Positions 43,769-56,100 of a stretch of DNA of 64,000 bases are shown here, piece after piece. Source of the stretch: a bacterium. Lineage in GTDB: Bacteria; Krumholzibacteriota; Krumholzibacteriia; LZORAL124-64-63. The notes under the pieces were generated by a model. That model was given only the letters and a program-made list of their open reading frames with translations, searched no databases and was not told the DNA's origin. Made by a program: the position numbers and the translations under genes. Position 1 is the stretch's first letter; each line of letters opens with the position of its first letter. The stretch is taken from contig JADJYS010000037.1 in NCBI GenBank assembly GCA_016719645.1, positions 1-64,000 on the forward strand, written 5' to 3'.

Positions 43769-44707
43769 ATGAACCCTCGCGCTCTCGTACTCGTCATCGC
43801 CGTTCTCGCGGCCCTCGCCGGCGGTGCCCTCGCCGCTGAACTGTCCAACCGCGGACCCTACGGCGAGTTTTTCTTCGATCCGGCCACGGGGCTCACCTGG
43901 TGCGACCCCGACGTGCTGACGGGAACGGACCGTGCCGCGCTCGATGTCTTCGTCACCCGCAACTCGACGGGCTGGGTCTGGGCCACGAGCGCGCAGATCG
44001 ACGCGCTGCTGGGCAGCACGGCGCCGGCCGGGTCCGACCTCGAGGACGTCATGGGCGCTCCCCAGTTCATCGTGGGCGCCGGCGGGCCCCGCTGGATCGG
44101 CTATTACGAGGGCGCCATCCCCGATGGCTGGCTGATCCAGTCGGACACCGAGCCGTACGATGTCCTGACCCAGTCCGGCGGTCAGGGCGGCGTCGCGGCC
44201 TGGGGCCCCGGCGGCTGGCTCGTCAACGCCGCCGACCCGACCACGCTGCCCCGCCTGGCGGATCAGGGCGTTCACCGGCAGCTCTTCCACGACGAGAGCT
44301 CGGGCCTGTACTGGTGCGACCCGTCCCTGTTCGTCGGCTTCACCCGCGACCAGGTGACGGACTGGCTGGCCGCCAACCCCGGCTGGCGCTGGGCCGCCGC
44401 CGCCGAGGTCGCGGCGCTGGTCGGCCGCCTGTCCGTGGGCGACGTCTCCCTGGTCGAGATCATGGGCGCGCCGCAATTCTGGGCGGGCGCCGGCGAGCCG
44501 CGCTGGATCGGCTACTACGAGCAGGCCGCCCAGCCCGACGGGCTGCTGCTGGAGGCCAACATCGAGCCCACCTTCCACATCGTGACGAACTACGGCACCC
44601 AGTCGTCCTCGGCGGGCTGGAACCCCGGCGCCTGGGTCGTGACCGCAGGCGCGCCGACGGCGACGGCGGAAGCGTCGTGGGGCGAGGTGAAGCGGATCTA
44701 CCGGTGA
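43769..44707 (+). CDS. Secreted protein with duplicated domain and WGxVK tail
   Basis: A 312-residue intact protein from ATG 43769 (ggaaggag upstream) with a signal peptide (ALVLVIAVLAALAGGALAAE). The mature region is two copies of about 130 residues. Copy one has FFDPATGLTWCDPDVLTG, MGAPQFIVGAGGPRWIGYYE and GPGGWLVNAADP. Copy two has LFHDESSGLYWCDPSLFVGF, MGAPQFWAGAGEPRWIGYYE and NPGAWVVTAGAP. Each has one cysteine in a YWC-DP/TWC-DP context. The repeats match across their length, so duplication is direct evidence. It ends TAEASWGEVKRIYR. Function unknown. Confidence 0.8.
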   Translation: MNPRALVLVIAVLAALAGGALAAELSNRGPYGEFFFDPATGLTWCDPDVLTGTDRAALDVFVTRNSTGWVWATSAQIDALLGSTAPAGSDLEDVMGAPQFIVGAGGPRWIGYYEGAIPDGWLIQSDTEPYDVLTQSGGQGGVAAWGPGGWLVNAADPTTLPRLADQGVHRQLFHDESSGLYWCDPSLFVGFTRDQVTDWLAANPGWRWAAAAEVAALVGRLSVGDVSLVEIMGAPQFWAGAGEPRWIGYYEQAAQPDGLLLEANIEPTFHIVTNYGTQSSSAGWNPGAWVVTAGAPTATAEASWGEVKRIYR

Positions 44708-44788
44708 GATCGCGCCCGTGACGCGTGATGTGCGGGGCGGGTCCGTTGCGGCCTTGCCCCGCGGCCCGCTTCTGGCTAGCCTGCCCCC

Positions 44789-46642
<1,854 letters not shown>

Positions 46643-46663
46643 TGGGGGCAGGGGGGGGAGGCG

Positions 46664-47074
46664 ATGAGACCGGCGGCCAACAGCATCGACGAATACCTCG
46701 AGGCCCTGAACGACGACCAGCGCCTCGCGCTCGAGCGGCTCCGCAAGGCCATCCGGGCCGCCGCGCCGCGTGCCGAGGAGTGCCTCAGCTACGGCCTGCC
46801 TGCCTTCCGCCTCGACGGCAAGGCGCTCGTGGCCTTCGGCGCGGCGGCGAAGCACTGCGCCTTCTACCCCATGAGCGCCGCCACCGTGGCCGACCACGCG
46901 AACGAGCTCGCAGGGTTCGACACCAGCAAGGGCACGATCCGCTTCCAGCCCGGCAAACCGCCGACGGTGGCGCTGATCCGCAGGCTGGTCAGGGCGCGGA
47001 TCGCGGAAAATCTGGAACGGCCGGCGGCGCCAGGCGTTGAGCCGGCACGGCGCCAACCAGGAGCATCTCCATGA
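46664..47074 (+). CDS. DUF1801-family protein
   Basis: A 136-residue intact protein that starts 21 bases after recQ with ggggagg upstream, so it may be co-transcribed. The family sequence is clear: SIDEYLEALNDDQRLALERL, AEECLSYGLPAFRLDGKALV, CAFYPMSAATVADHANELAG and KGTIRFQPGKPPTVALIRRL. DUF1801 (YdhG-like) proteins adopt an SRPBCC-like/YdhG fold of unknown function. The C-terminal 20 residues are unstructured and overlap the next gene's start by four bases. The broken paralogue at 22604-23036 is from another subfamily. Confidence 0.85.
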   Translation: MRPAANSIDEYLEALNDDQRLALERLRKAIRAAAPRAEECLSYGLPAFRLDGKALVAFGAAAKHCAFYPMSAATVADHANELAGFDTSKGTIRFQPGKPPTVALIRRLVRARIAENLERPAAPGVEPARRQPGASP

Positions 47075-49300
47075 CGATCCGGAATGTTGCGATGGGCCTG
47101 GTTGGTCCTGCGATCCCGGCGGCGGGGCCCGGGAGCCTGATCTCGATGCCTGCCTGCGCTTCGAGAACGCCGGCGGGGCCCTCCGCGGCTGGGGAGGTGG
47201 TCCGTCGGGCACCTTCCACTTCGACGGCACCGTCGTGCATGCCGGCAAAGGCGCGGCCAGGCTGGGCGCGATGCTGCCAGCGAGGACCTTCACCACGCTA
47301 ACTAAACAGCTTCCGATCGACTTCGACGGTAAGGTCCTCGAACTCGCGGGTTCCTGCGCACCGAAGACATCGTCGGCTACGCCGGCCTGTGGATGCGGGA
47401 GGACGGCCCGAGCGGCGCGCTGCGGTTCGACAATCCCGCAACCGCGGCCTGCGCGGCACGAACGACTGGACGGAGTGCTCGCTACGGTTGCCCCTGGACC
47501 CGACCGCCCGCCAGCTGTACTTCGGCGTCCTGATCGACGGGCATGGTCGCGCCTGGGTTGACGACCTGCAGTTGCTCGTCGACGGCGTCCCGCTTTCCCA
47601 AACGCCGGTTCGCGAGACGGAGAAGACGGTCCTCGACCGGGACCACGAGTTCGATGCCGGCTCCGGCATCGAGGTGACGTCGCTGACCGCGGCCCAGGTC
47701 GGCAACGTGTCCCTGCTGGCGAGGGTGGGGGTTCCTGAAGTACCACCATCCCGCGATCGCCGCGGGCGAACGGCACTGGGATTACGACCTGTTCCGGGTC
47801 CTGCCGGCGGTGCTGGCGGCCGACGGCCGGGAGGCTTGCAACCAGGTCCTCGCGCGGTGGGTGGCGGAGATCGGGGACCCGCCCGCGGATTCCGCCGCCG
47901 GGGAGCCGCAGGACGTCCATCTGCAGCCGCGGCTCGATTGGATCGGAGACGCCGCACTGCTGGGCCCCGACCTTTCGCGCAGCCTGCAACTCGTGCACGC
48001 GCGCCGCTTCGCGGGAGAGGCCCAGTTCTTCGTCACGCAGCCGCAGGGCCGGAACCCCGCGTTCGACCGGGAGCTCGCCTACCCCGACCGGCCCCTGCCG
48101 ACCCCGGTTACCGCATCCTGGCGGTGGCGAGGCTGTGGAACATCGTCGAGTACTGGTTCCCCTACCGGGACCTGATCGACGGCGAATGGACGTCCGTGCT
48201 CTCCGAGTTCCTGCCGCGTCTCGTCGCCGCCGCGACGAGGGACGACTACCGGCTCGAGATGATGGCGATGATCGCCCGCATCGGCGACACCCACGCGAAT
48301 CTCTGGTCGAGCCTCGACGTCAGACCTCCGCGCGGTGATGGGAGCTGGCCCGTCGATCTGCGCTACGTCGAGGGTCGCATGGTCGTGTCCGCCTTCGCCG
48401 ACTCCCTGCTGGGGCCGGCCTCGGGCCTGGCGATCGGCGATGTCATCGCGGCGGTCGACGGAATACCCGTCTCCGGGCTGATCGAGGCGTGGTCGCCGTA
48501 CTACTGCGTCTCGAACCAGGCCGCGCTGTGGCGCGACATTGCTCTGTCCCTTTCGCGCGGCGACGGCGACAGCAAGGTGACGATTGAAAGGAATGGCGAG
48601 ACGCTACCGCTCGTCGTCCCCCGGTCGATCTCCAGCGACGCCCGCATGGTGACCCACGATCGTCAGGGTGAGGCCTTCCAGCGGCTGTCGTCCGAAGCGG
48701 GCTACCTCAAGCTGTCGTCGTTCCGCATCCGGGACGTCGACGGCTACCTGGAGCAGGCCGCGGGCACGCGCGGCCTGGTGATCGACATCCGCAACTACCC
48801 CTCGGAGTTCGCGGTGTTCGCGTTCGGCGGCCGGCTGGTCGAGGAGAAGACGGGCTTCGCGCGGTTCACCGTGGGGATCTCGAGAATCCCGGGCGTTCAC
48901 CTGGACGCCCCCGTCGAGATCGAGCCGGTCTCGCCCGGCTACGCGGGCCGGATCGCGATCCTGGTCGATGAGGTCTCGCAGAGCCAGGCGGAGTACACCG
49001 CCATGGCGCTGCGGGCGAACGGCCGGGCGGTCGTGGTGGGAGCACCACCGCCGGCGCCGACGGCAACATCTCGCCCATCGTGCTGCCGGCGGCCTGAGGA
49101 CCATGGTCAGCGGCATCGGCGTGTTCTATCCCGACAAGACGCCGACCCAGCGGGTGGGGATCGTGCCGGACATCGTCGCCGTGCCGACGATCGCCGGGAT
49201 CCGGGAGGGCCGCGACGAGGTGCTGGAGGCGGGGCTGCGGTACATCCTCGGGCCGGACGCCGACGAGGCTACGATCCGTGCGCTGGCGGCGCGGCCGTGA
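47071..49300 (+). pseudogene. Secreted S41 (tail-specific protease-like) peptidase, several frameshifts
   Basis: Reading through indels at about 47140, 47350-47450, 47730, 48105 and 49040 gives about 740 residues. The N-terminal third is a galactose-binding/CBM-like domain (ARQLYFGVLIDGHGRAWVDD). Then comes a helical module (ILAVARLWNIVEYWFPYRDL), a PDZ domain (GLAIGDVIAAVDGIPVSGLI) and the S41 catalytic region (IRDVDGYLEQAAGTRGLVID, IAILVDEVSQSQAEYTAMAL with the serine in VSQSQ). The end is readable as VGIVPDIVAVPTIAG. S41 peptidases cleave C-terminal tails in the envelope. The 3' end overlaps the kinase gene on the other strand by 32 bases, stop to stop. Confidence 0.78.
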
Positions 49301-51884
49301 CGGCCGCCAGCTCCGCGCGGATCGTGGCCAGCTCGCCCTCTTGCTCGTTCAGGACGGCGATCCGCAACGCCCGCTCGTAGTGCGCGCGCGCCTCCTCCCG
49401 CCGCCCCTGCATCGCGCTGATCCTGCCCAGTTCGATCACCACTTCCAGGACCTGCAGGCTCTCGTCGCCGAAGGCCTGCGCGCGCACCGGCAGCGCCGCC
49501 TCGAGCTGCTTCCGGGACAGGGCGGGCTCGCCGGCGTCGCGGTACATGTTGGCCAGGTAGACCTGGGTGTAGGTCGGGGACGGGTGGTCCGCGGGCAGCA
49601 CCCGGTTCAGGATCTCCAGGGAGCGCTGCGCGGTGGCGATCGCTTCGGGCAGGCGGCCCAGGTCGGCGAGGTCGCGGGCGTAGTTGCTCAGGGCCATGCC
49701 GTAGTTGGGGTGCTCGGTGCCGACGGCCTTCTCCCAGATCGCCGTCTCGCGCCCGTGGTGCTCGAGCGCCCGCGCGTGGTCGCCCTCGGCGCGGCAGAGG
49801 TTGCCCAGCATGTCGAGCGTCTCGGCCACGTCGGTGTGATCGGGCCCGAGCGCGCGCTCCTGCACCGCGAGGGCTTCCTCGCCGAGCACGCGGGCGCGGG
49901 CGTTCTGCTCGCTGTTGGCGTAGAGGGTGCCGAGCGTGGACAGGCTCCAGGCGAGGTCCAGGTCGTCGGGAGCGAGGGCGTGCCGCTGGATCGCGACGAC
50001 GCGCTCGAACATCGCGAGCGCCGAGTCGGCCTCCCCGAGCCGCCACTGGGCGAGGGCCAGGCCCGAGAGGTGCGATGCGTAGCGGGGTGAATCGGCGCCC
50101 TCGCTCCCGGCGGTGATGGCGAGGGCGCGCCGGTACAGCTCGCTGGCTTCGGCGAAGCGGTTCTCGTCCACCTCGAGGTTCGCCAGGCCGGTCAGGCTGA
50201 CGGCGAGGTCGTCGGGGTCGCTGCCCCGCTCGCGGATCGCGAGCGCGGCCCGGTAGTGCTCGCGCGCGGGGCCGAGCTCCCGCAGCCGGCGCAGCAGGCC
50301 GGCCAGGACGTAGTGGCTGCGCGCGACGCGCGGGTGGTCGGGGCCGAGCGTCGCGCGCTCGAGCGCCAGGGCCTGCTCCAGGAGCGGGCGCGATTCGCGG
50401 TACAGGCCGAGCTGCCGGTAGGCGTTGCCCATCGAGGCCAGCAGCCGACCGCGCACCTGAGGCTGGTCGGCCAGCTGGACGTCGATGTCGGCCACCGCGC
50501 GGTCGAGCAGCTCGCGGGCGGTCACCGCCTCGCCGCGGGATTCGCTCGGATCGGCGACGCGGAACACCGATTCCAGGAAGCTCGCCGTCCTCTCGGCGGC
50601 GGCCTCGGCGCGCTTGGCGCGCAGCATGCCGGTGGTGGTCCCGCCGACCGCGGCGACCAGGGCCGCCAGCAGCGTGCCCGCGAACACGATCACCAGGCGG
50701 TGGCGGACGACGATCTTGCGCAGCTGGTACGCCGTGCTCGGCGGGCGGCCGAAGATCGGCAGGTTGTCGCGGCTGCGGCGGAGGTCCTCGGCGAAGGCCG
50801 CGACGCTCTGGTAGCGCTGGGACGGGTCCTTGGCCAGCGCCTTCAGGACGATGGTCTCCGGGTCGCCGCGCAGCAGCCGGCAGGACGCGGAGGGCCGCGC
50901 GGGGCTTTGCTCGCGGATCAGGCGCACCGCCTCGGGCAGCGCGGCGCCGCCCACCTCGACCGGCAGGCGGCCGGTGAGCATCTCGTAGAGCAGGACGCCG
51001 AGCGAGTAGATGTCGCTGCGCACGTCGAGGTCGCGGGCGTCGCCGCCGGCCTGCTCGGGGCTCATGTAGGCCAGGGTGCCGGCGAAGGAGCCGCCGCCTT
51101 GGCCGAGGGTCGTCTGCGCCGCATCGCCGCCGGTGATGCGGGCGATGCCGAAGTCGAGCACCTTCACCGCGGGCGCCGCCGCGCCGCCGGTCGGCGGCAG
51201 CACCATGATGTTCGACGGCTTGAGGTCCAGGTGCACGACGCCGCGCTGGTGGGCGTGCGAGATCGCATCGCAGACCGCGAGGCACACCGCCGTGCGCGCC
51301 GCGAGCTCCGCGCGCGTGTCCGGCGCCGGCCGCCCGCGCAGCCAGGCGTCGAGGGGCTCGCCGTGCACGCGCTCCATGGCGAACCAGTGCAGGCCGTCGT
51401 CGGTGCGCCCGGCGTCGTGGATGGCGGCGATCCCGGGGTGGTTCAGCCGGCCGAGGCTCTCCGCCTCGCGCCGGAACATGCGCAGCTGCTGCGTGCCCGC
51501 GAACACGCCGGCGCGCAGCACCTTCAGGGCCACGGTGCGCGGCGGGTGGGTCTGGCGCGCCTCGAAGACGACGCCCATGCCGCCTTCGCCGAGCCGCCCG
51601 AGGATTTGGAAGGGACCCACCTGCCTGCCGGTGAGGTCGCGGTCCGCGCCGGCGGCCGTCGCGGCGGAGGCGAGCAGTTCGCCGAAGTGGTCGGGCGCGG
51701 GGTGGTCGAGCAGGCCGTCGTCGGTCTCGTCGCAGCGCAGCAGGGCCTCGACGTCCTCGCGCAGCGCGACGTCGTCGCCGGCGAGTTCGGCGAGGCGCCC
51801 GGCCCGCGCCGCCGGCGCCAGCGCCAGCAGCTCGTCCAGGACGGCGTCGAGCCGCCGCCAGCGCGCGTCGTCGCCGGGGTTCAC
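49269..51884 (-). CDS. Serine/threonine kinase with C-terminal TPRs
   Basis: An 871-residue intact protein from GTG 51884, whose GTGA overlaps the sigma-factor stop. Residues 90-365 form a Hanks-type kinase: GRLGEGGMGVVFEARQ (P-loop), K121, HLDLKPSN at 218-225 (D220, K222, N225 present, but Arg of HRD replaced by L219), DFG at 244-246 and GTLAYMSPEQAGG. A single hydrophobic helix (VIVFAGTLLAALVAAVGGTT, about 385-405) puts the C-terminal TPR array (about residues 440-860) outside. The pair of ECF sigma plus kinase-TPR is a known arrangement in planctomycetes and related groups: the kinase controls the sigma factor's activity. Confidence 0.92.
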   Translation of the reverse strand: MNPGDDARWRRLDAVLDELLALAPAARAGRLAELAGDDVALREDVEALLRCDETDDGLLDHPAPDHFGELLASAATAAGADRDLTGRQVGPFQILGRLGEGGMGVVFEARQTHPPRTVALKVLRAGVFAGTQQLRMFRREAESLGRLNHPGIAAIHDAGRTDDGLHWFAMERVHGEPLDAWLRGRPAPDTRAELAARTAVCLAVCDAISHAHQRGVVHLDLKPSNIMVLPPTGGAAAPAVKVLDFGIARITGGDAAQTTLGQGGGSFAGTLAYMSPEQAGGDARDLDVRSDIYSLGVLLYEMLTGRLPVEVGGAALPEAVRLIREQSPARPSASCRLLRGDPETIVLKALAKDPSQRYQSVAAFAEDLRRSRDNLPIFGRPPSTAYQLRKIVVRHRLVIVFAGTLLAALVAAVGGTTTGMLRAKRAEAAAERTASFLESVFRVADPSESRGEAVTARELLDRAVADIDVQLADQPQVRGRLLASMGNAYRQLGLYRESRPLLEQALALERATLGPDHPRVARSHYVLAGLLRRLRELGPAREHYRAALAIRERGSDPDDLAVSLTGLANLEVDENRFAEASELYRRALAITAGSEGADSPRYASHLSGLALAQWRLGEADSALAMFERVVAIQRHALAPDDLDLAWSLSTLGTLYANSEQNARARVLGEEALAVQERALGPDHTDVAETLDMLGNLCRAEGDHARALEHHGRETAIWEKAVGTEHPNYGMALSNYARDLADLGRLPEAIATAQRSLEILNRVLPADHPSPTYTQVYLANMYRDAGEPALSRKQLEAALPVRAQAFGDESLQVLEVVIELGRISAMQGRREEARAHYERALRIAVLNEQEGELATIRAELAAVTAAPPAHGS

Positions 51885-52492
51885 GGCGCTCCCGACGCGG
51901 GCGGTCCCGCCAGCTCGCGATGGAGGAAGGCGCGCGCCCGCCGCCAGGCCCGCTTGACGGTGGCGTCGCTCACCCCGACCGCCTGCGCCGTCTCCTCGAT
52001 CGTCAGGCCGCCGAAGTAGCGCAGCTCGACGATGCGCGCCAGCTGAGCGTCCAGGACGGCGAGCCGCGACAGGGCGGCGTCGAGGGCGATGATGTCGCGG
52101 GTCTGGGCTTCGACCGCCGCGTCGGCCTCGGTCAGCGGCACGTGGTCGGCGCCGGCGCCGCGCTTGAGGCTCAGCCGGCGGCGCGCGTGGTCCAGCAGGA
52201 CCTGGCGCATGGCGGCCGAGGCGACCGCGAAGAAGTGCTGCCGGTCCTCCCAGGCCATCTCGCCGTGCCGGGCCAGCTTGAGGTACGCCTCGTGGACGAC
52301 CGCCGTGGTGTCGAGCGTCGGGCTGCGGCGCCCGCGGGCGACCCGCCGGTGGGCGATCTCGCTCACGTCGGCGTAGACCAGCTGGAACGCCTCGTTCAGG
52401 GCCGCGGGGTCCCCGCCGCGGGCGGCGTGCAGCGCCAGCGTGACGTGGTGGGTCCGCGCGGCGTCGTCCTGGAGTGCCCGATCTTCAACCAT
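51881..52492 (-). CDS. ECF-type RNA polymerase sigma factor
   Basis: A 203-residue intact sigma-70 family factor of the ECF type with a kinase partner. Region 2 has EIAHRRVARGRRSPTLDTTA and VVHEAYLKL, and FFAVASAAMRQVLLDHARRR. Region 4 has LDAQLARIVELRYFGGLTIE and ETAQAVGVSDATVKRAWRRA. The pattern matches the TIGR02999-like group, where a Ser/Thr kinase gene follows immediately; here they overlap by four bases (GTGA). The signal that activates the kinase is unknown. The 5' region toward 52600 has no obvious promoter. Confidence 0.93.
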   Translation of the reverse strand: MVEDRALQDDAARTHHVTLALHAARGGDPAALNEAFQLVYADVSEIAHRRVARGRRSPTLDTTAVVHEAYLKLARHGEMAWEDRQHFFAVASAAMRQVLLDHARRRLSLKRGAGADHVPLTEADAAVEAQTRDIIALDAALSRLAVLDAQLARIVELRYFGGLTIEETAQAVGVSDATVKRAWRRARAFLHRELAGPPASGAP

Positions 52493-52661
52493 GACAACAT
52501 GGTATCAGCCGATTCCGAATCAGCTACAAAATTAGTCCGAAATACTGCCCGCGCCGTGACCCACCGGACGAGATTCCTCCGTTATCCCTCATGAACAGGG
52601 CTGTCCCGGCGTGCCGCCGCGGGTGGCCGGATTCGCAGCTCCATCCGGCAGGAGGTCCGCC

Positions 52662-53126
52662 ATGTCCTTATATCTCAAGTGGGTTGCGAGCGCGCTCGTG
52701 CTCGCGGCCGTCGTCGGCAGCACCACGGCTCACGCCCGGCCGGGGGAGGCGCCGGCCGACACGGCCGGCATCCTGGTCGCCCCCGAAACCGCCGACCAGG
52801 CATCCCCGGCCCCCGCGCCGTCCACGCCCCTGGGGCGGGAAGTGGCGTCGATCCGCGAAGCGTACCGGACCCGCCTCGCCGAACTCGTCGCGGCCTACGC
52901 CGCCGCCCCGGACGCCGCCGCCGCGTCGGCGGCGCAGCGCGACATCACGGCCCACAAGCAGAAGCTCGAGCTCGACCTGCTGGGCCTCCAGCTGCGGCTG
53001 GCGCGCGAGCGCAACGCCGTCGACGCGATCGAGGAAATCGAGCAGTCCCTGACGGCCGCCCGCGTGCGGCTGGTCGCCGACACCGGTCTCGACGCCCCGG
53101 CGGTCCCCGCCGCCACCAGCAAGTAG
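52662..53126 (+). CDS. Small secreted helical protein, coupled to metalloprotease
   Basis: A 154-residue protein from ATG 52662 with aggagg eight bases upstream. N-terminal signal (YLKWVASALVLAAVVGSTTA), a Pro/Ala-rich linker, then two predicted long helices (SIREAYRTRLAELVAAYAAA and KQKLELDLLGLQLRLARERN, then ERNAVDAIEEIEQSLTAARV). The helices have heptad spacing and probably form a hairpin or oligomer. The stop overlaps the ribosome site (aggagg at 53126-53131) of the next gene, whose start is 12 bases downstream. It is therefore probably a chaperone or partner for that secreted protease. No family recognised. Confidence 0.72.
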   Translation: MSLYLKWVASALVLAAVVGSTTAHARPGEAPADTAGILVAPETADQASPAPAPSTPLGREVASIREAYRTRLAELVAAYAAAPDAAAASAAQRDITAHKQKLELDLLGLQLRLARERNAVDAIEEIEQSLTAARVRLVADTGLDAPAVPAATSK

Positions 53127-53137
53127 GAGGACCCGTC

Positions 53138-56100
53138 ATGAGGATCATCACATCAGGGCGGTTCAGCCCGCCGACCCTCCTGCTGCTGCTGGCGCTCGCC
53201 GCGCCGGCCCTCGCCGACCTGGGGCCGGAGGTGAAGATGAGGCTGCACGCGCCCGAAGGCGTCTACCCGGTGGCCGGACAGACGTTCAGTTTCGACTTCG
53301 AGATCACGAGCGCGACCTCGTCGACCGTCACGGAACCCACCGTGCGCTCCGGTCGCACAGCGGGCGGCCAGTTCGCCTGGGAGGTGGTCAGTTTCCCGCT
53401 GCCGGCGGGCACCCGGCTGGTCGCGATGCAGCCGGCGACGATCCCGGTGCAGCTGCAGTGCAACGACCCGGCCCAGCCGATCGAGATCTCCCTGGAGGTC
53501 GAGGGCCGCACCGCGATGCAGCGCTTCTCCCTGCTGCCGCAGAACCTGAACGCGGCGATGGGCGGCTCCGAGACGATCATGGCCTTCGACAGCGACCAGG
53601 GCTCGACCTGGACGACGGACGACGAGTTCGCGCGCCCGGACCCGGCGCCCGTCACGCGCAAGAACGTGCGGGACCTGCGCAAGGAGATGCCCGCGAACCC
53701 GGCCACCGGCCGCAACATCCGCGTCCGCGGCCGCTTCGTCTACTACCGCAACTCGGTCGACGACGAGGGGAACTACGAGGGCGACGGCCGCACCATGGGC
53801 GCCGATGGCGTCACGGTGAACGTCTACGATTCCGACTGGGAATGGGACGACCTGCTGGCGCAGACCTCGCTGGGCCCCGACGGCACCTTCGACCTCACGT
53901 TCTGGTACGACGACGCCGAAGCGCCGGACATCTACGTGGAGTTCCTGGCCGCCAACAACAAGGTCGACCTGGTCCACCCGAGCATCTGGAACATCTCCTA
54001 CCGGTGGAACACGCCGACCAAGGAGGACTACGGCGGGTCCGACATCAACTGGGGCCTGCGGCACCCGGCGTCCGAATCGCACTACGCCGGCCTGAACTTG
54101 CTGGCCTCGGCCACGCGCACCTGGCGCTGGCTGGACGCGAACGGCTACGGCGGCATCGACGACCTGCTCATCTCCTGGCCCGACTCCGACTGGCCCCACT
54201 ACTCGTCGGACTGGGAGACGATCTACATCCCCGAATTCAAGGAGTGGTACGAGGGCACCGTCTGCCACGAGTACGGCCACCACTGGCAGCAGGAATACAC
54301 CGAGGTCAGCGGTACCGACTACTGCAACGCCGGCAACCGTTGCGACGATCCCAACGCGGACTGTCGCCACTGCTTCTGGTGCGAGGAGACCGCGGGCGAT
54401 GCGCTGCGGGAGGGCTTCCCCGACTGGATCTCCAACGCGGTCACCTCGACGTGGCCGTCGTCCTACGGCTTCTCCGCGATCTTCGATTACAACTGGGAGT
54501 CGGTGAACGTCTGCGGCTGGAACGACCTCGACGCCTTCGACGACCCCTGGAAGACCGAGGGCAACATCGCCGCCTTCCTGCAGGACCTGGTCGACGACGC
54601 CAACGACACCGACCCGAACGCCCTGCTCGGCGGCGCCGACGCCGTGACCTGGTCGGCGCAGCGGATCCTGTCCACCCAGGGCACCTACGACCCCACCACC
54701 CCGGCGGGACTCATCGCTCGATTGCAGACGCGCTATCCCGAGTCACGGGACGTCATCTGGATGGCGGCCGCCAACGCGCGCTTCGACGGGCTCGACACGC
54801 AGGCGCCCTCGGCACTGTCCGGGCTCGTTTCGCTCAGCCACGCCACCTCCGGCGACTCGCCCGACGGCACGGTCGAGCTGGTCTGGAACGCCGCCAGCGA
54901 CGGGGACTCCGGCGTCAACGGCTACAGCGTGCGCGTCGGCGCCGCCGCCGGCCTGATCCCGGACGTGACCGTCGAGACGACGGCGACCGCGTGGACCTCG
55001 GACGACCTCGATCCCGGGACCTACTGGTTCACCGTCCGCGCCGTCGACCGCGCGGGCAACGCGGGCACGCACGCCTCGTTCGGGCCGGTGACCATCCGCG
55101 ACTGGACCGCGGCCAATCTCGAGGCCATCGACGGCGGCTACTGGCCCTACCCGGTCGTGCCGCGCATCACTGGCAACTCGACCTACACGAGCGCGCCGCT
55201 GCCGGCGGTGCTGGTCGGCAACGATGACAACACCTACATGAACCTGCGCGTAGGGAACTCCGGCGAGCTGACCAGCAGCCCCATCGTGCGCCTGAACCTG
55301 CTGGTGGACGGCGCGCTGTGGTGGTACTCGAGTGTCTACCCGCTGGAAGGCTACCACGACATCACCTACCTGAACGTCGGCCCCTCGGTGGTCAAGGGCG
55401 GCCGCCACGCGGTCATGATGTGGGCGGACGCCTTCGAGCAGATGGCCGAAGTCGACGAAGCCGACAACATCTTCGTGCGGCAGTTCATCTGGTACCCCTA
55501 CACCCTCTTCACGGACGGCACCTGGGTCGAGCGGCAGCGCCCGCCCGACGCCTGGGGCGGCTTCAACCCGGGCCTGTTCTCCGCCCCGAATTGCGACGGC
55601 TTCGCCTTCGCGCTGAATTCCGACCCGTTCGTCGGCGCGGTCATGATCACCGACGACGACGCTTCGGACTTCGACCTGCGGCTGCACGGGCACACGACCG
55701 GGCCGACCGTCGGCTTCGGCTACTTCGACATCGAGGCGATCAGCGCCCGCCCGGCCGGCTGCATCGAGGGCGTCTTCGTCAACAACAGCCAGACGACGGA
55801 AACCGTCTTCGACGTCGGTGTCGTCAACCAGGACTTCGACAGTTACGGCTTCAAGATCCGCCGGATGGCCAGCACCCTGATGGCGACCGGCAGCGACGTG
55901 CAGTTCCCGCTGAGCCCGGTCGCGCCGCTGGCGCTGCGCCATTTCACGATGTCGGGCGGCTCGGGCACCAACTACGGCACCGTCACCCTGCAGGTGGACC
56001 CGGCGAATGGGCCGGTGCGCATGAAGGTCATGCATTCCGGTCTCGCCGACGGCGGGCTCGGCGACATCTTCGACCAGACCGTCACCGACGCCGACGGGTA

